The notes: generated from the sequence alone by a model not told the origin. Shown: positions 25,374-34,832, counted from the stretch's first letter. The stretch is DNA of 64,000 nt from Pseudomonas sp. R5(2019) (GCF_009905435.1 NZ_JAAAMT010000029.1:1-64000); one strand, 5' to 3'. A program made the numbers and translations.

Positions 25374-26069
25374 ATGGATTGTGTCGGGTATGTTCGCGTT
25401 TCGATGAAGAGTCAGGGCGAATCAGGTTTAGGTCTGGAAGCTCAGCTTGAGTACATCCAACGTGCAGCCCAACAACAAGGTTGGAACGTCGTAGCCGTTT
25501 ACAGTGAGGCGGTGTCTGGCACCATCCATCCTCTGGAACGTCCTGAGTTCATCAAAGCCACATCACATGGATTGCCAATCATTGTGGCAAAACTGGATCG
25601 GCTGAGCCGGGATGTTGAACACATCGCTGGCTTGATGAAGCGGGCTGACTTCAAAGTGGCCACCATGCCCCAAGCCCAAGCCTTCGAACTCCACCTGTAC
25701 GCCGCCCTGGCTCAGCAGGAGCGGGAATTCATTTCCAACCGTACAAAAGAAGCCTTGGCCTCTCTCCAGAGTCGTGCAGACGCTGGAGACACTGTAGCAA
25801 TCCAGAAGGTTAACAACCGTGCTCAGGCTCTCGCCAAGGGTCGTGCTGTGGCTGACATTACAGCAGCGAATAACGTGCGTATGAACAAGGTCGCCAGCTA
25901 CCAAGACGGTATCCGCCCCCACCTCAAGGCTTGCTTGCACGACAAGATCAACACTCTTCAGTCAGTGGCTGATTGCCTCAACACCAAGGGACTCCGTACT
26001 GCCCGTGGTAGCGAGTTCACACCGACAGCGGTACGTCGCCTGATGATCGCTTTGAACGAGTCCTTCTGA
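25374..26069 (+). CDS. Small serine recombinase (resolvase/invertase family)
   Basis: The 231-residue protein has the catalytic N-terminus MDCVGYVRVSMKSQGESGLGLEAQ, where the Ser of YVRVS is the nucleophile, and the family segments SGTIHPLERPEF and VAKLDRLSRDVEHIAGL. The C-terminal part (LQSVADCLNTKGLRTARGSEFTPTAVRRLM) resembles a helix-turn-helix DNA-binding region. GGAG lies upstream of the ATG. It is separate from the large recombinase at 27.4-29.0 kb. It may resolve multimers or invert a segment; adjacent short repeats support a nearby site. Confidence 0.85.
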   Translation: MDCVGYVRVSMKSQGESGLGLEAQLEYIQRAAQQQGWNVVAVYSEAVSGTIHPLERPEFIKATSHGLPIIVAKLDRLSRDVEHIAGLMKRADFKVATMPQAQAFELHLYAALAQQEREFISNRTKEALASLQSRADAGDTVAIQKVNNRAQALAKGRAVADITAANNVRMNKVASYQDGIRPHLKACLHDKINTLQSVADCLNTKGLRTARGSEFTPTAVRRLMIALNESF

Positions 26070-26295
26070 GCCTGTAGGGCTCTCAGTGGGCATGTATTAC
26101 TCTAGAATTAAGAACCAATCTCATTTGCACGCTCGCACATCACTAAGAACCTCACTCTAAAATCCCGGTTTCCAAACGTCCCCCTTCCGTGATTTTCAGG
26201 CTGAGAAGTCAAACTTCATGAACATGAGGTCGTTTTCCACGGCGGGAATTTTGGATTTCGTGTGGAAATCACCCTTCTGGTGTTAACATTTAATT

Positions 26296-26323
26296 TTGAG
26301 ATTTTTCTGAAACTGGCTATCAT
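26296..26323 (+). promoter_or_regulatory. Possible promoter upstream of 26360 gene
   Basis: TTGAGA (26296-26301) and TATCAT (26318-26323) are spaced by 16 bp, within an A/T-rich stretch in the 290-bp gap after the resolvase gene. The match is moderate. Confidence 0.35.
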
Positions 26324-26359
26324 CAGCAACACGAAAAATCACATCATGAGGGTTAACAA

Positions 26360-26788
26360 ATGAGCACCATTCCAGAAGGCACCGTTCTAGGCGAAGGCCA
26401 GTCTTGGAACGCACAGCACGGCTACGTGCAGACTAAGGGCGCTATGTGCGACCGCCCAGCCCTGCTAGTGGCCTTTGCCGCCTCTGGCGTGTCGGAGACA
26501 CTGCCTTGGCTGAAAGAGCAAGCTGCCAATGGCGTTGCCGTTCCACCTTACGCCACCTTTAGACTTTGGGCTGCTGCTAAGAAACTGAAAACTACCCCCA
26601 GCCCCAGCAAAGCTCCTGCTCCTGCCGTTCCAAACTCCCCCGAGGCGATTAAGGCAGAGATTGCGAGATTGCAAGAAGCGTACAAGGAAAGCCTGCTTTC
26701 TAAGGTTGACCGCCTGAAAAGTGAAATCGAGAAGATGCAACAGGAATTGGCAGCGGCTGAGAAAGAGTTGAAAGAAATCACCGCTTGA
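26360..26788 (+). CDS. Hypothetical protein with coiled-coil C-terminus
   Basis: The 142-residue product has a short N-terminal domain (QSWNAQHGYVQTKGAMCDRPALLVAFAASGV), a Pro/Ala/Ser linker (TTPSPSKAPAPAVPNSPEA) and a coiled coil (KAEIARLQEAYKESLLSKVDRLKSEIEKMQQELAAAEKELKEI). It is unrecognised. The gene has its own probable promoter and is followed by a membrane-protein gene. Confidence 0.65.
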   Translation: MSTIPEGTVLGEGQSWNAQHGYVQTKGAMCDRPALLVAFAASGVSETLPWLKEQAANGVAVPPYATFRLWAAAKKLKTTPSPSKAPAPAVPNSPEAIKAEIARLQEAYKESLLSKVDRLKSEIEKMQQELAAAEKELKEITA

Positions 26789-26953
26789 ACCTGTAGCACT
26801 GATCCAAGCCCGCCAAATGCGCGGGCGATGGTTTTGGTGCGGAAATGATATGTTGCCCTGCGTAATCACCCCGCAAAGCGAAACTTAGTTGGCAAGGTGA
26901 TGGCACCTAATGCATCATCCCATCACGCATGCAACGACAATCGGGGGAGCAAG

Positions 26954-27292
26954 ATGAGAGTGGAAGCTAGTCAGTTGAAAAAGGAAGGTATCTTTACGAT
27001 CATAATCGGTTTCGTGCTGATTGTAATTGCGTTGGTTCTATCGACCGGGTACAACCCCCAATGGGGCTTACTGGCGAGCCTGAATTATGATATGTACATC
27101 TTCAACATTGCAGTAGGATGTGAAGAAAAGCTTACATGGACGCAAACATCGACTTGCGAAGATGGTTTTACAATGATGGTGCAGACAAAGTACGTCATAT
27201 CTGTACTGGGGCTGCTACTGATCTATGGCGTGGGCCAATATCTTGAATTTCTCCCTTCGCTGAAGTTCTGGAGCCAAGACGGAAGAGAGTAG
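26954..27292 (+). CDS. Hypothetical two-span membrane protein
   Basis: The 112-residue product has two hydrophobic segments (IFTIIIGFVLIVIALVLSTGY and YVISVLGLLLIYGVGQYL) around a loop with two cysteines (VGCEEKLTWTQTSTCEDG) that may form a disulfide. GGGGGAG precedes ATG 26954; an upstream in-frame ATG lacks this. It is unrecognised. It is convergent with the large recombinase gene. Confidence 0.6.
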   Translation: MRVEASQLKKEGIFTIIIGFVLIVIALVLSTGYNPQWGLLASLNYDMYIFNIAVGCEEKLTWTQTSTCEDGFTMMVQTKYVISVLGLLLIYGVGQYLEFLPSLKFWSQDGRE

Positions 27293-27402
27293 AAAAGGCT
27301 CGCTCATCTGGCGGGCTTTGTTCATTCCCCGCCTACATCAACAGCCAGCCCCGTCGCCACATCAATAAATTCTTCGCCATTCCATTTTAAACTCCTGTCT
27401 TA

Positions 27403-28977
27403 CTATTCGTACCGCGAACGCATAGCTTCTGAATCTTCTACATCCCACTCCGTTTCACTGCCCTCCCCCTTGGGCTCCCAATACATCCAGTCTTCACCCT
27501 CATCTACATAGTTCACCTTTGAAACAAGCAACTCGTTACCGCCCCGCATAAGCTTATACTTATCCTCACGCCGATTAACCCCAGCGTAGCGGTATACGCC
27601 TCCTATTTCTGATGAGATAAGTCGACCATCAGAGTAAATGGTGATGGTGTAGCCGACGCTACGAAGCATGGCAGCAAGACGCTGAGGATCACTTCTTTCA
27701 AGGTCTTCCACCCTTCCTTGAACCCTCCACATCGTTGGCGGACGCTCCACAGTGGCTTTGAGCAGGGTTAGCTCTCGCTCAGCGGCTTCCCGCTCTCCGT
27801 GCATTGCCTGAATCTGGTTCGCCACTTCAGGGATGGTCATTGAGGCTCTAAAAGCTGCGAGCATCGCTTCTATCTCTTTCGAGAGTTCAAGGATTTTGGC
27901 CTCAGCAGCGATGATCGCTTTCTCATTCACTCCGCTGCGTTCGCGTGCAACCACTCGATGAGAAGCAGGCTTTGATGTGTGCTCGTAGACAGCGTCAATG
28001 ACCGTCTTAGGTATCACCTTCTTGTTATCGCAGCCTTTCAGTTCCTGCCGTCTTCTGCACCTCATGCTCACCTGAACGCCCTTGATGGTGCGCATGATGA
28101 AGTTGTGACCACAGCTACCACACTTCACCAGACCGACATAAAAATGGGCAGCAGTTTTTGCCCGTGGGGCAGTCTTGCGTTTATTACCTTCGATCTGGGC
28201 AAGGTGATACAGCGAGAGGTCAATGATCGGCTCATACACCTGAGAACCATTCCAGCGGCCTATAACCGCCTCATTGCGAAGCCAGCCTTCCACACCGGGG
28301 CCAGAACACTTGGCAAGCGCCTCAACACCGCTCTCCCGCATACGCTTTGCAATTACAGCCTTGCCCAAACCTGACGTATACAGCTCAAACGCCAGCTTCA
28401 CTTGATCTGCAATCTGTTGGACCACATCGCCTTTTGAGGTGAGCCACACAGGCGTATTGCGCTTGGGTGTCTTGCCTTCCTTGGCTAGCTTACGGCGAGA
28501 GTCGTAGGATGCCGTGAGACGACGACTCAGGTTGTCACTGTACTGGCGTGCAGCTTGAATCTTGCCAACGAGAATATAGATGTGTCCGCCTTCATTCAGG
28601 CTCACCTCAGTGAAGGCAACGTTGTCTTCCAAGGTGATGATCGACACGCCAGCTCGCAGGATAGGACTGACAATGCTGCTCAGCATTTCCAGCACAGGCA
28701 GACGCCCGGTGCGGTCGATTGCCTCAACCAACACCGCATCGCCCTTCTTGATCACACCTGCTTCCACAGCAGCAAGCAGCTTCGCAAAGTCGCCGCCTTC
28801 TTTGATGTGCTCCCCCTTCCAACCACTCTTGCCCAAGTCTTGGAACGTCGTGTCACTCAGGGAGTATTCAGGGTGCTGGACAAGCCAACTGGCGACCATA
28901 GTTTGCTGACGCTCAAGGCTGCTACCCCTTTGCTGGCGGATGCTGGAGAAACGTGCATAGCTGAATGCGGTAGGCAT
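27403..28977 (-). CDS. Large serine recombinase (integrase) of element 1
   Basis: The 524-residue protein has the three domains of large serine integrases. The catalytic resolvase domain is MPTAFSYARFSSIRQQRGSSLERQQ, with Ser11 as probable nucleophile and VLVEAIDRTGRLP downstream. A recombinase domain lies at about residues 170-290. A zinc ribbon (CGSCGHNF ... CRRRQELKGC) is followed by a coiled-coil-like segment (EKAIIAAEAKILELSKEIEAMLAA). These enzymes join short attP and attB sites without an accessory factor; excision needs a directionality factor not identified here. The start is 55 bp inside the right end of the element. Confidence 0.93.
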   Translation of the reverse strand: MPTAFSYARFSSIRQQRGSSLERQQTMVASWLVQHPEYSLSDTTFQDLGKSGWKGEHIKEGGDFAKLLAAVEAGVIKKGDAVLVEAIDRTGRLPVLEMLSSIVSPILRAGVSIITLEDNVAFTEVSLNEGGHIYILVGKIQAARQYSDNLSRRLTASYDSRRKLAKEGKTPKRNTPVWLTSKGDVVQQIADQVKLAFELYTSGLGKAVIAKRMRESGVEALAKCSGPGVEGWLRNEAVIGRWNGSQVYEPIIDLSLYHLAQIEGNKRKTAPRAKTAAHFYVGLVKCGSCGHNFIMRTIKGVQVSMRCRRRQELKGCDNKKVIPKTVIDAVYEHTSKPASHRVVARERSGVNEKAIIAAEAKILELSKEIEAMLAAFRASMTIPEVANQIQAMHGEREAAERELTLLKATVERPPTMWRVQGRVEDLERSDPQRLAAMLRSVGYTITIYSDGRLISSEIGGVYRYAGVNRREDKYKLMRGGNELLVSKVNYVDEGEDWMYWEPKGEGSETEWDVEDSEAMRSRYE

Positions 28978-29013
28978 GGCGCCCTCTCAAGGATGCTTGA
29001 GCACCAATTATAA

Positions 29014-29032
29014 ACATATGAAATACCTATAA
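29014..29032 (+). other. Right attachment junction of element 1 (attR)
   Basis: ACATATGAAAT (29014-29024) is the inverted partner of ATTTTCGCATGT at the left end. TATAA at 29028-29032 matches the left junction. Directly after it the host codons AAA AAG CGC CTC resume in the response-regulator frame. Confidence 0.75.
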
Positions 29033-29111
29033 AAAGCGCCTCATGCAGAAACTCAAGGCCAGCTCGCTGGTAGAGCTGATCGAAATGGCGAAACGCAACG
29101 CCTTGGTATGA
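29031..29111 (+). pseudogene. Displaced 3' end of the response-regulator gene
   Basis: These codons encode KKRLMQKLKASSLVELIEM followed by AKRNALV and TGA, the typical last helices of a LuxR-type DNA-binding domain. They have no start codon of their own. Joined to the 5' part at 15271-15818 they restore a complete regulator of normal length. The stop codon overlaps the sensor-kinase start by ATGA, so the two genes were translationally coupled before the insertion. Confidence 0.9.
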
Positions 29112-30660
29112 GAGGCTCCATGCCCATCCGACTCAAAGGTACGTGGATCCTGCTGGCAAGCTTTTGCCTGTGCCTGGAACTGGCGGCAAGCCCGGCTCCG
29201 GCCGCGCCGCTGCAACTGCTGAGCCGCGCGGAGCAGATTCACCCAGCCCTCACTCCAAATGCCAGCCAGCGACAGTGGCTGGACAGCCGCCGCGAGTTGG
29301 TGCTGGGCACCTCGGCGCCGGATTACCCGCCCTTCGACATGACCTCCAATGGCCGCCACTACGAAGGACTGACAGCCGACTACGCCGCGATTCTGGCGGC
29401 CAGCCTGGGGTTGCCGGTGCGGATTGAGCGCTTCGACAACCGTCAGGCGGCCGTCCAGGCACTGCGTAAGGGCAGCATCGATCTGCTGGGCAGCGCTAAC
29501 AGTTTTGAAGCCGCCACGCCCGGGATCCGCTTGAGCACGCCGTACGCCGTGGACCAACCGGTGCTCGTCACCCGTGAAAACGAAAGCCGCTCCCTGAGCG
29601 AAGGCCTGGACGGCCTGCGCCTGAGCATGGTTTACAACTACCTGCCATTGGCCGAGGTCCGCGCGACCTACCCCGGCGCAACCCTCTGGACCTACCCGTC
29701 CTACCAGAACGCGCTCAACGCCGTAGCGTTCGAGGAGGCCGACGTCTTTCTGGGGGACACCATCTCCACCCACTACCTGATCAATCAGGGCCACCTGAAA
29801 AACGTGAAGATGGCCAATTTCGGTCGTCACGAACCGATCGGCTTCAGCTTCGCCCTGCACCAGAACAACCTGGCACTGCTGGAATGGGTCAATGCCACGC
29901 TACAGGCGATTCCCCAGAGCACCCGCGAACGCATTTTCCGGCGCTGGAGCGCGGGCAGCGACATCCTGCTGACCGACCACAAACTGCAGCTGTCTCGGCG
30001 CGAAACACAGTGGCTGAGCGAACACCCGGTCGTACGCGTGGTGGTCAACGATCATTTCGCGCCGCTGACCTTTTTTGACGAAGACGGCCATTTACGCGGC
30101 ATTACCGCCGACCTGCTCGACCTGATCCGCCTGCGCACCGGGCTGCGCTTTGAGGTGTTACGCAGCGAGAGCGTCGAGGCCATGATCGCGCAAGTCCAGC
30201 AAGGCAGCGCCGACCTGATCGCCGCCGCACCGATGGCGGCCGAGCGCGACACACAGCTGGCAATAGGTCGCCCTTACCTGGAAAACTCCTACGTCCTGCT
30301 GACACGAAAACACCCCGATAGCCCCGCCAATCTTGAGCAAATGGCTGAACAGCGGCTGGCCATCGGCCGCGGCAATCCACTGATCGACGACCTGCGCCGG
30401 CACTACCCACGGCTGACGCTGGTAGAAACCGATGATGCCTACGCGGCAGCGCACTTGCTTGCCCAAGGCCAGGTAGAGGGCGCTGTCAGTGCCTTGGTCA
30501 TCGCCAACTACCTGATTGATTCACAGCCCTTTGAAGACCGCCTGAATATCAGTTCGACCGTCGGGACCGAGCAAGCCGGCTTTGCCCTTGCCACCGCACG
30601 TCACAACAGCGAGCTGGCCTCCATTCTCGACAAAGCGCTACTCAGCATCGCCCCGGAGGA
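29108..30660 (+). pseudogene. BvgS/EvgS-type sensor kinase, 5' part; split by element 2
   Basis: The reading frame encodes a signal anchor (WILLASFCLCLELAASPAPA) and two periplasmic solute-binding (SBP_bac_3, Venus-flytrap) domains: LVLGTSAPDYPPFDMTSNGRHYEGLTADY and VVRVVVNDHFAPLTFFDEDGHLRGITADLL. Host sequence ends at GCC CCG GAG GA (30660). The frame then continues 82 codons through unrelated DNA to a stop at 30907, overlapping the recombinase gene in another frame. The rest of the kinase is at 40244-42361. The truncated product could still be exported but cannot signal. Confidence 0.9.
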
Positions 30661-30680
30661 CAATGGTACGCTATTTTGTA
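30659..30680 (+). other. Left attachment junction of element 2 (attL)
   Basis: GA at 30659-30660 is the shared dinucleotide. Four bases later comes GGTACGCTATTTTGTA (30665-30680), which pairs imperfectly with TAGAAAAAGGTAGACC at the right end, where the gap to GA is also four bases. The joined site is therefore symmetric about GA. Confidence 0.75.
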
Positions 30681-30717
30681 ATAAAATTACTTTGAGTACC
30701 TACCCGGAGCCGATCCA

Positions 30718-32391
30718 ATGCCCAAGGCATACGCATACGTCAGATGGTCAACCGCCGAGCAAGGCGAAGAAGGCCGCGACAGCCACGACCGCCAGACTAC
30801 CCCACTCCAAGCATTTACAGAGGTCACAGGCATCCCCGTGGTCGAAACCGTCATCGACAAGGGCATCAGTGCGTTCCGTGGTAAAAACGCCCGGATCGGC
30901 CAGCTAAAAGGGTTATTGGATAGGGTAGAAAGTGGAGAAATCGAACATGGCGACTACATCATTGTCGAATCAATCGACCGTCTAACCCGCCAGAAACTCA
31001 CCGACTCCGTTGATCTAATCCAGTCGATTCTCAAGAAAGGCGTGCGACTACACACCGTTTTCGACAACAAGACATATTCCTACGACGATCCCAGCCGCGA
31101 CCTCGAAACCTTGATCCTTGTGGGGGTCATCGCCAAACGAGCACACGAAGAAAGCGACACCAAGAGCAAACGCCTTAAATCCGCGTGGGTCAAAAAGCGT
31201 GATGCCGCCGAAACCAATGTTATCGGTAAGCAATGCCCCTACGGCTTCCGCTACGACGAGCAAAGCCAGTCATTTGTCATCGCAGAAGAAGAAGCCCAAG
31301 AAATTCGCCACATTTTCGGCCTGCTCAAACACGTAGGAGTTTTGGAAAGCGTCAAACAGGTTAACCAGTATTCGAAACGCCGTTGGACGAGAACAGCAGT
31401 TTTAGCTCTTATCAAGAGCAGAAGCCCCATAGGAGTTCTCCGACTACAACGCCGTAACGAGAACGGCTCCAAAGCCTTTGACCGTTACGTCCCCGGCTAC
31501 TTCCCAAAAATCATTGACGAAATCGAGTTCGACGCCGCCGTTTCCGCAATGAAAAACCGATTAACCGGAGGAAATAGCGGGAGAAGAACACTCCACCACT
31601 ACAATATTTTTCGGCACTGCATTCAGTGCGAAGAGCATCAACGCGGAATGATTTTCAACCTACAAATTTTAGGCACAGAAAAAAAGCGTTACGCCTATCT
31701 TGTTTGTTCTAACAAAGCCGAACGGGTATGCGAGTGCGATAACCGTATTCGATTTGAGCTTGTTTTTGGCACCTTCCTCGCATTCGTAAAAAAATTATCC
31801 GAAAATCGTTATATTGACGAAAGGACAGATAAGAAACGAAAAGACTTCACTTGGTTCAGCCAAGAGCAGTACAAACAAATGGACACCGTAAACGACGCAT
31901 TTAGCCGTTTTTTTTCCGTTCGTGATACTTCGGCACCAAAGGAAGAGATTAGAGCCAAGAAAGCCACGCTAACGACAGAAAAAACCACGTTGGAGATGTT
32001 AGAAGCTTCGCTTGCCCAGTTCGACGGCATAATCCCTCAAACATTTATCAGGCGTGTGGCCGATAGCGAAGCACGGATTACAGTCCTAGAAAGCGAAATT
32101 AAGAGCCTTGAAGGCTCATTAGCTATTGAAGCAGAAACGCTTGAAATCACCACCTACGAAGACATATTAGACCTTTACGAAACAGAAGAAGGCCGATTAA
32201 AACTCAATACATTTTTTATCAGCCGAGGAATTATCTTCGACGTAAAAATTGACAAAGAAAGCAACACGGTAGGAATAACCGTCCGTATCAAAGGCGAAGA
32301 CGATTTTAAACTTTATACCCATCAATCTTTCACCCAGAAAAACCCATTAATGCCATTCGGAATCCCAGACCTTTCCCATATCATCAAGTAG
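30718..32391 (+). CDS. Large serine recombinase (integrase) of element 2
   Basis: The 557-residue protein starts MPKAYAYVRWSTAEQGEEGRDSHDRQ, with Ser11 as probable nucleophile, and has IIVESIDRLTRQKLTDS, a recombinase domain (GKQCPYGFRYDEQSQSFVIAEEEAQEI), a zinc-ribbon-like segment (HCIQCEEHQRGM ... CECDNR) and a coiled coil (KKATLTTEKTTLEMLEASLAQF). CGGAG precedes the ATG. It starts 58 bp inside the left end. It is only distantly similar to the element 1 enzyme, so the two integrations are independent events by different enzymes. Confidence 0.93.
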   Translation: MPKAYAYVRWSTAEQGEEGRDSHDRQTTPLQAFTEVTGIPVVETVIDKGISAFRGKNARIGQLKGLLDRVESGEIEHGDYIIVESIDRLTRQKLTDSVDLIQSILKKGVRLHTVFDNKTYSYDDPSRDLETLILVGVIAKRAHEESDTKSKRLKSAWVKKRDAAETNVIGKQCPYGFRYDEQSQSFVIAEEEAQEIRHIFGLLKHVGVLESVKQVNQYSKRRWTRTAVLALIKSRSPIGVLRLQRRNENGSKAFDRYVPGYFPKIIDEIEFDAAVSAMKNRLTGGNSGRRTLHHYNIFRHCIQCEEHQRGMIFNLQILGTEKKRYAYLVCSNKAERVCECDNRIRFELVFGTFLAFVKKLSENRYIDERTDKKRKDFTWFSQEQYKQMDTVNDAFSRFFSVRDTSAPKEEIRAKKATLTTEKTTLEMLEASLAQFDGIIPQTFIRRVADSEARITVLESEIKSLEGSLAIEAETLEITTYEDILDLYETEEGRLKLNTFFISRGIIFDVKIDKESNTVGITVRIKGEDDFKLYTHQSFTQKNPLMPFGIPDLSHIIK

Positions 32392-32879
32392 ATAAAACCC
32401 CCTCTAAAACCCGGCATCTTGGAGGGGTTACACATAAATAAAAGCTCCAAACCACCAGAATAGCTTTTGATTTTCTTAAAAACACTCTCCCTTTCTCCCT
32501 TTTTACAAAATCACTCGCATAATGCACTCCCCCGCACACGCCTCATGTGTACGCACGCACACGCTTGCGTCTTTAGTTATCAATGTATAGATATCAAATA
32601 CAATAGATAACAACAATAAAGATTACTACACCACACGCACGCGTACACAACCAAAATCACCAACAAAAACAATCAGCACTATCATGCTTGCTATACATTT
32701 TTTATATGGTTCAATATATGTATACGGCTCAGGTATTCAAAGAAGCCCTTAAAAGCATACCTGCTATGTTAACCATCCCACTTTTGCTACGCAAAAGATG
32801 TGACGGTTAACGCAGGTGCCTAGTCGGCAGGACAGAAGCAAAAGCCAAGAGCAAAAACCAACCCACCACTGAGGACAAA
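32392..32879. other. Intergenic region with candidate transfer origin or regulatory repeats
   Basis: The 488-bp gap before the relaxase gene holds several structures. Just after the recombinase stop, ACCCCCTC/GAGGGGT can pair (possible terminator). GTGTACGC (32547-32554) and GCGTACAC (32641-32648) are inverted copies around an A/T-rich core. GTTAACC and GGTTAAC (32768-32774, 32805-32811) enclose a perfect hairpin CTTTTGC-TAC-GCAAAAG. An origin of transfer normally lies next to a relaxase gene, so one is likely here, but the nick site is not identified. Confidence 0.45.
32768..32811. repeat. Nested inverted repeat upstream of the relaxase gene
   Basis: The outer arms GTTAACC / GGTTAAC are 7 bp and perfect. 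The inner arms CTTTTGC / GCAAAAG are 7 bp and perfect with a TAC loop. It lies 69 bp before the relaxase ATG. It could be an operator or part of the transfer origin. Confidence 0.6.
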
Positions 32880-34718
32880 ATGAATGATACCAATTTGCAG
32901 ACAATCACACTGACCAAAAGAGACAGAAACTACTCCAACCTTAAGGGGCTGGACAGTTCGCTGAAACACTCGCTCAGGCTCGATCAAAACGAGTATGACG
33001 ACTTTGAATTCAACCCCAATCCAGACCACCCAAATGTCGCCATTGTAGGTGGCGTTGAACAGGTATTAACAAGGGAATTGGCAGGGCAATTACTGGCCGA
33101 TTTTAATGACCAGTTACAAACCAAACTCAAAGCAACAGAAGCGTCTGATGAGATAGCCTCAGAAAAAGAAAAACTGAGAAAACTCAAATCCAAGCTGGTT
33201 AAATTCATCAACGCAACCGAACCAACAGAGATAAAAGAATATGTCACCTCTGTAATGGAGGGAGAAAGGCCGTTGGTAGTCGAAGACTACGCCGCCCTAC
33301 TCAATCAGCACAAAATCAGCCGTATATCCCAACGTATCGACCTTCTAGAGAATTTCACCACCAAGAAGCGAGAGATCGAGCAAAACGCACCAGATCGAGC
33401 CGTATCAAGGACGGTCAACAGGGTTAAGGAAATCATCCTTGTGATCCCCGAACCTAATAAATTGGCAATCACAAAGGGATACACAGACCTTTTGCAGAAA
33501 GCCATGCATCAGTTTTATCAAAAAAACTTCCCTAACAACAAGATACTTTTCTCATTCAGCCACTTGGATGAGACAACCAACCACGTTCATGCGTTTCTCG
33601 ACCTTCAAAATGAGAAGACGGGAAAGTATGATTTTTCAGCCCAAGAATTTGAATTCGCATCACAATACTATGCGAGGAATAAAGCTCACCTTGACAAAAT
33701 ACCCGAACCGCCAACATTAGAAGACTTCAAACTCCCCAACCGTAGCGAAGAAAAGCAAAATCATAGGTTTATCCGAGAACGCGAGTCATGGAAGTCAAAA
33801 GTAATGCAGGCGGCCTTTTATGAACACTTTAACGGATTAGCCGCTGCATATGGCTTACAAGCCAAATTCCTACCTAAAACCAAGGAAAAACAGGAATTCC
33901 TAAGCAAGATTGAACAGGAAGCCAAAAAGCCGAAAAGTGAGCGAAGCCACAACTATTACACCAGACACATAGAAAAGCTGCAGCAGGAGTTAACCACAAA
34001 GGAGGTCGAACTTATCGAGCAAAAAGCCACAATCGTCACCCTTAACACCACGATAAAAGACCTACAAGGAACGGCTAGCACCTACAAAGCAAACATACAG
34101 AGCCTAGAAATAAAGGCCAGCGAGCAGAGAAAAGAAAATGCCGAGTTAGATAGTCAAAAGCAGAAATTAGACGACGAAATAACGGAAAAAACTACAAAGA
34201 CTGCAGAGTTGTCATCTAATTTCAAAACCATGAAATCCAGAATGACAAAAGAACTGAATGAACTACGAAAGAAAATTAAGGAGGACACCAACAGAAAAAC
34301 TGTTTTAGAGAAAGCCATCAAAGCATACGAAGAAGAACTTGAGCCTTTGATGAAACGCTTTGACATTCTGGTGGATCGACTACTTGAAGCCAGAAGGCTC
34401 GACGAGAACCCAGAGCGATACTATAAGAGATTACGAGAAAACACCTATGAAATGGCTAGTCGTTTGGGCAAAGAGAAACGAAAGGACTATCTATTCAACG
34501 TTGCAGAACAACTCAGAGAACAAGGCTTGGACCATACCCAAGCGGCATTAGGATTTAGCGATAAAGTAAAACTTTGGGCATCTGACACGTTCACTACCAA
34601 GCAAGTGGTTGAATTCGACAAGGAAGAAGCTGAGCAGGCAAAAGAAGCCAGAAGGCGAAGATTGCTAAAGCTCAAACCGCCAACTCCATTCCAAGACCCT
34701 TATGACCCATACAAATAG
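32880..34718 (+). CDS. MobV/Pre-type relaxase (plasmid mobilization protein)
   Basis: The 612-residue protein has the metal-binding motif of MobV/Pre relaxases, HLDETTNHVHAFLDL, with His228, His235 and His237. The preceding VNRVKEIILVIPEPNK segment fits the core strands. Such enzymes nick one strand at the transfer origin and lead it into a recipient. A long N-terminal part (about 170 residues) before the core is unusual for the family. Residues 340-500 form an extended coiled coil (QELTTKEVELIEQKATIVTLNTTIKDL...). No other transfer gene is nearby. Confidence 0.75.
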   Translation: MNDTNLQTITLTKRDRNYSNLKGLDSSLKHSLRLDQNEYDDFEFNPNPDHPNVAIVGGVEQVLTRELAGQLLADFNDQLQTKLKATEASDEIASEKEKLRKLKSKLVKFINATEPTEIKEYVTSVMEGERPLVVEDYAALLNQHKISRISQRIDLLENFTTKKREIEQNAPDRAVSRTVNRVKEIILVIPEPNKLAITKGYTDLLQKAMHQFYQKNFPNNKILFSFSHLDETTNHVHAFLDLQNEKTGKYDFSAQEFEFASQYYARNKAHLDKIPEPPTLEDFKLPNRSEEKQNHRFIRERESWKSKVMQAAFYEHFNGLAAAYGLQAKFLPKTKEKQEFLSKIEQEAKKPKSERSHNYYTRHIEKLQQELTTKEVELIEQKATIVTLNTTIKDLQGTASTYKANIQSLEIKASEQRKENAELDSQKQKLDDEITEKTTKTAELSSNFKTMKSRMTKELNELRKKIKEDTNRKTVLEKAIKAYEEELEPLMKRFDILVDRLLEARRLDENPERYYKRLRENTYEMASRLGKEKRKDYLFNVAEQLREQGLDHTQAALGFSDKVKLWASDTFTTKQVVEFDKEEAEQAKEARRRRLLKLKPPTPFQDPYDPYK

Positions 34719-34832
34719 CCGTGACTGTGCATAACTGAGGGGCACAAACTAATGCATTACACCAAGAATTGGGCAGTAATTCGTAGAGCAACACAAAAAG
34801 AAATGGCAACTAAGTCCTTAAAAACATCCCAA

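Larger units (their letters stand above)
15814..29032. mobile_element. Integrated element 1 (about 13.2 kb) with a large serine recombinase, inserted in a response-regulator gene
   Basis: The host regulator gene is continuous on the two sides of this segment: codons before 15819 plus codons from 29031 rebuild an uninterrupted LuxR-type C-terminus. The segment is visibly richer in A/T than its flanks. A large serine recombinase gene starts 55 bp from the right end. Contents: small unknown genes, FRG-domain and possible HEPN-like proteins, a zinc-finger/HNH-like protein, a small resolvase, a structured non-coding region and an IS110-family insertion. I see no replication, relaxase, capsid or conjugation genes, so it is not an obvious phage or conjugative element. 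It could be a satellite or a cryptic genomic island. Confidence 0.85.

Noticed and set aside
15814..29032. Element 1 as a complete prophage or conjugative element
   Set aside because: No capsid, tail, terminase, lysis, relaxase or secretion genes were recognised.
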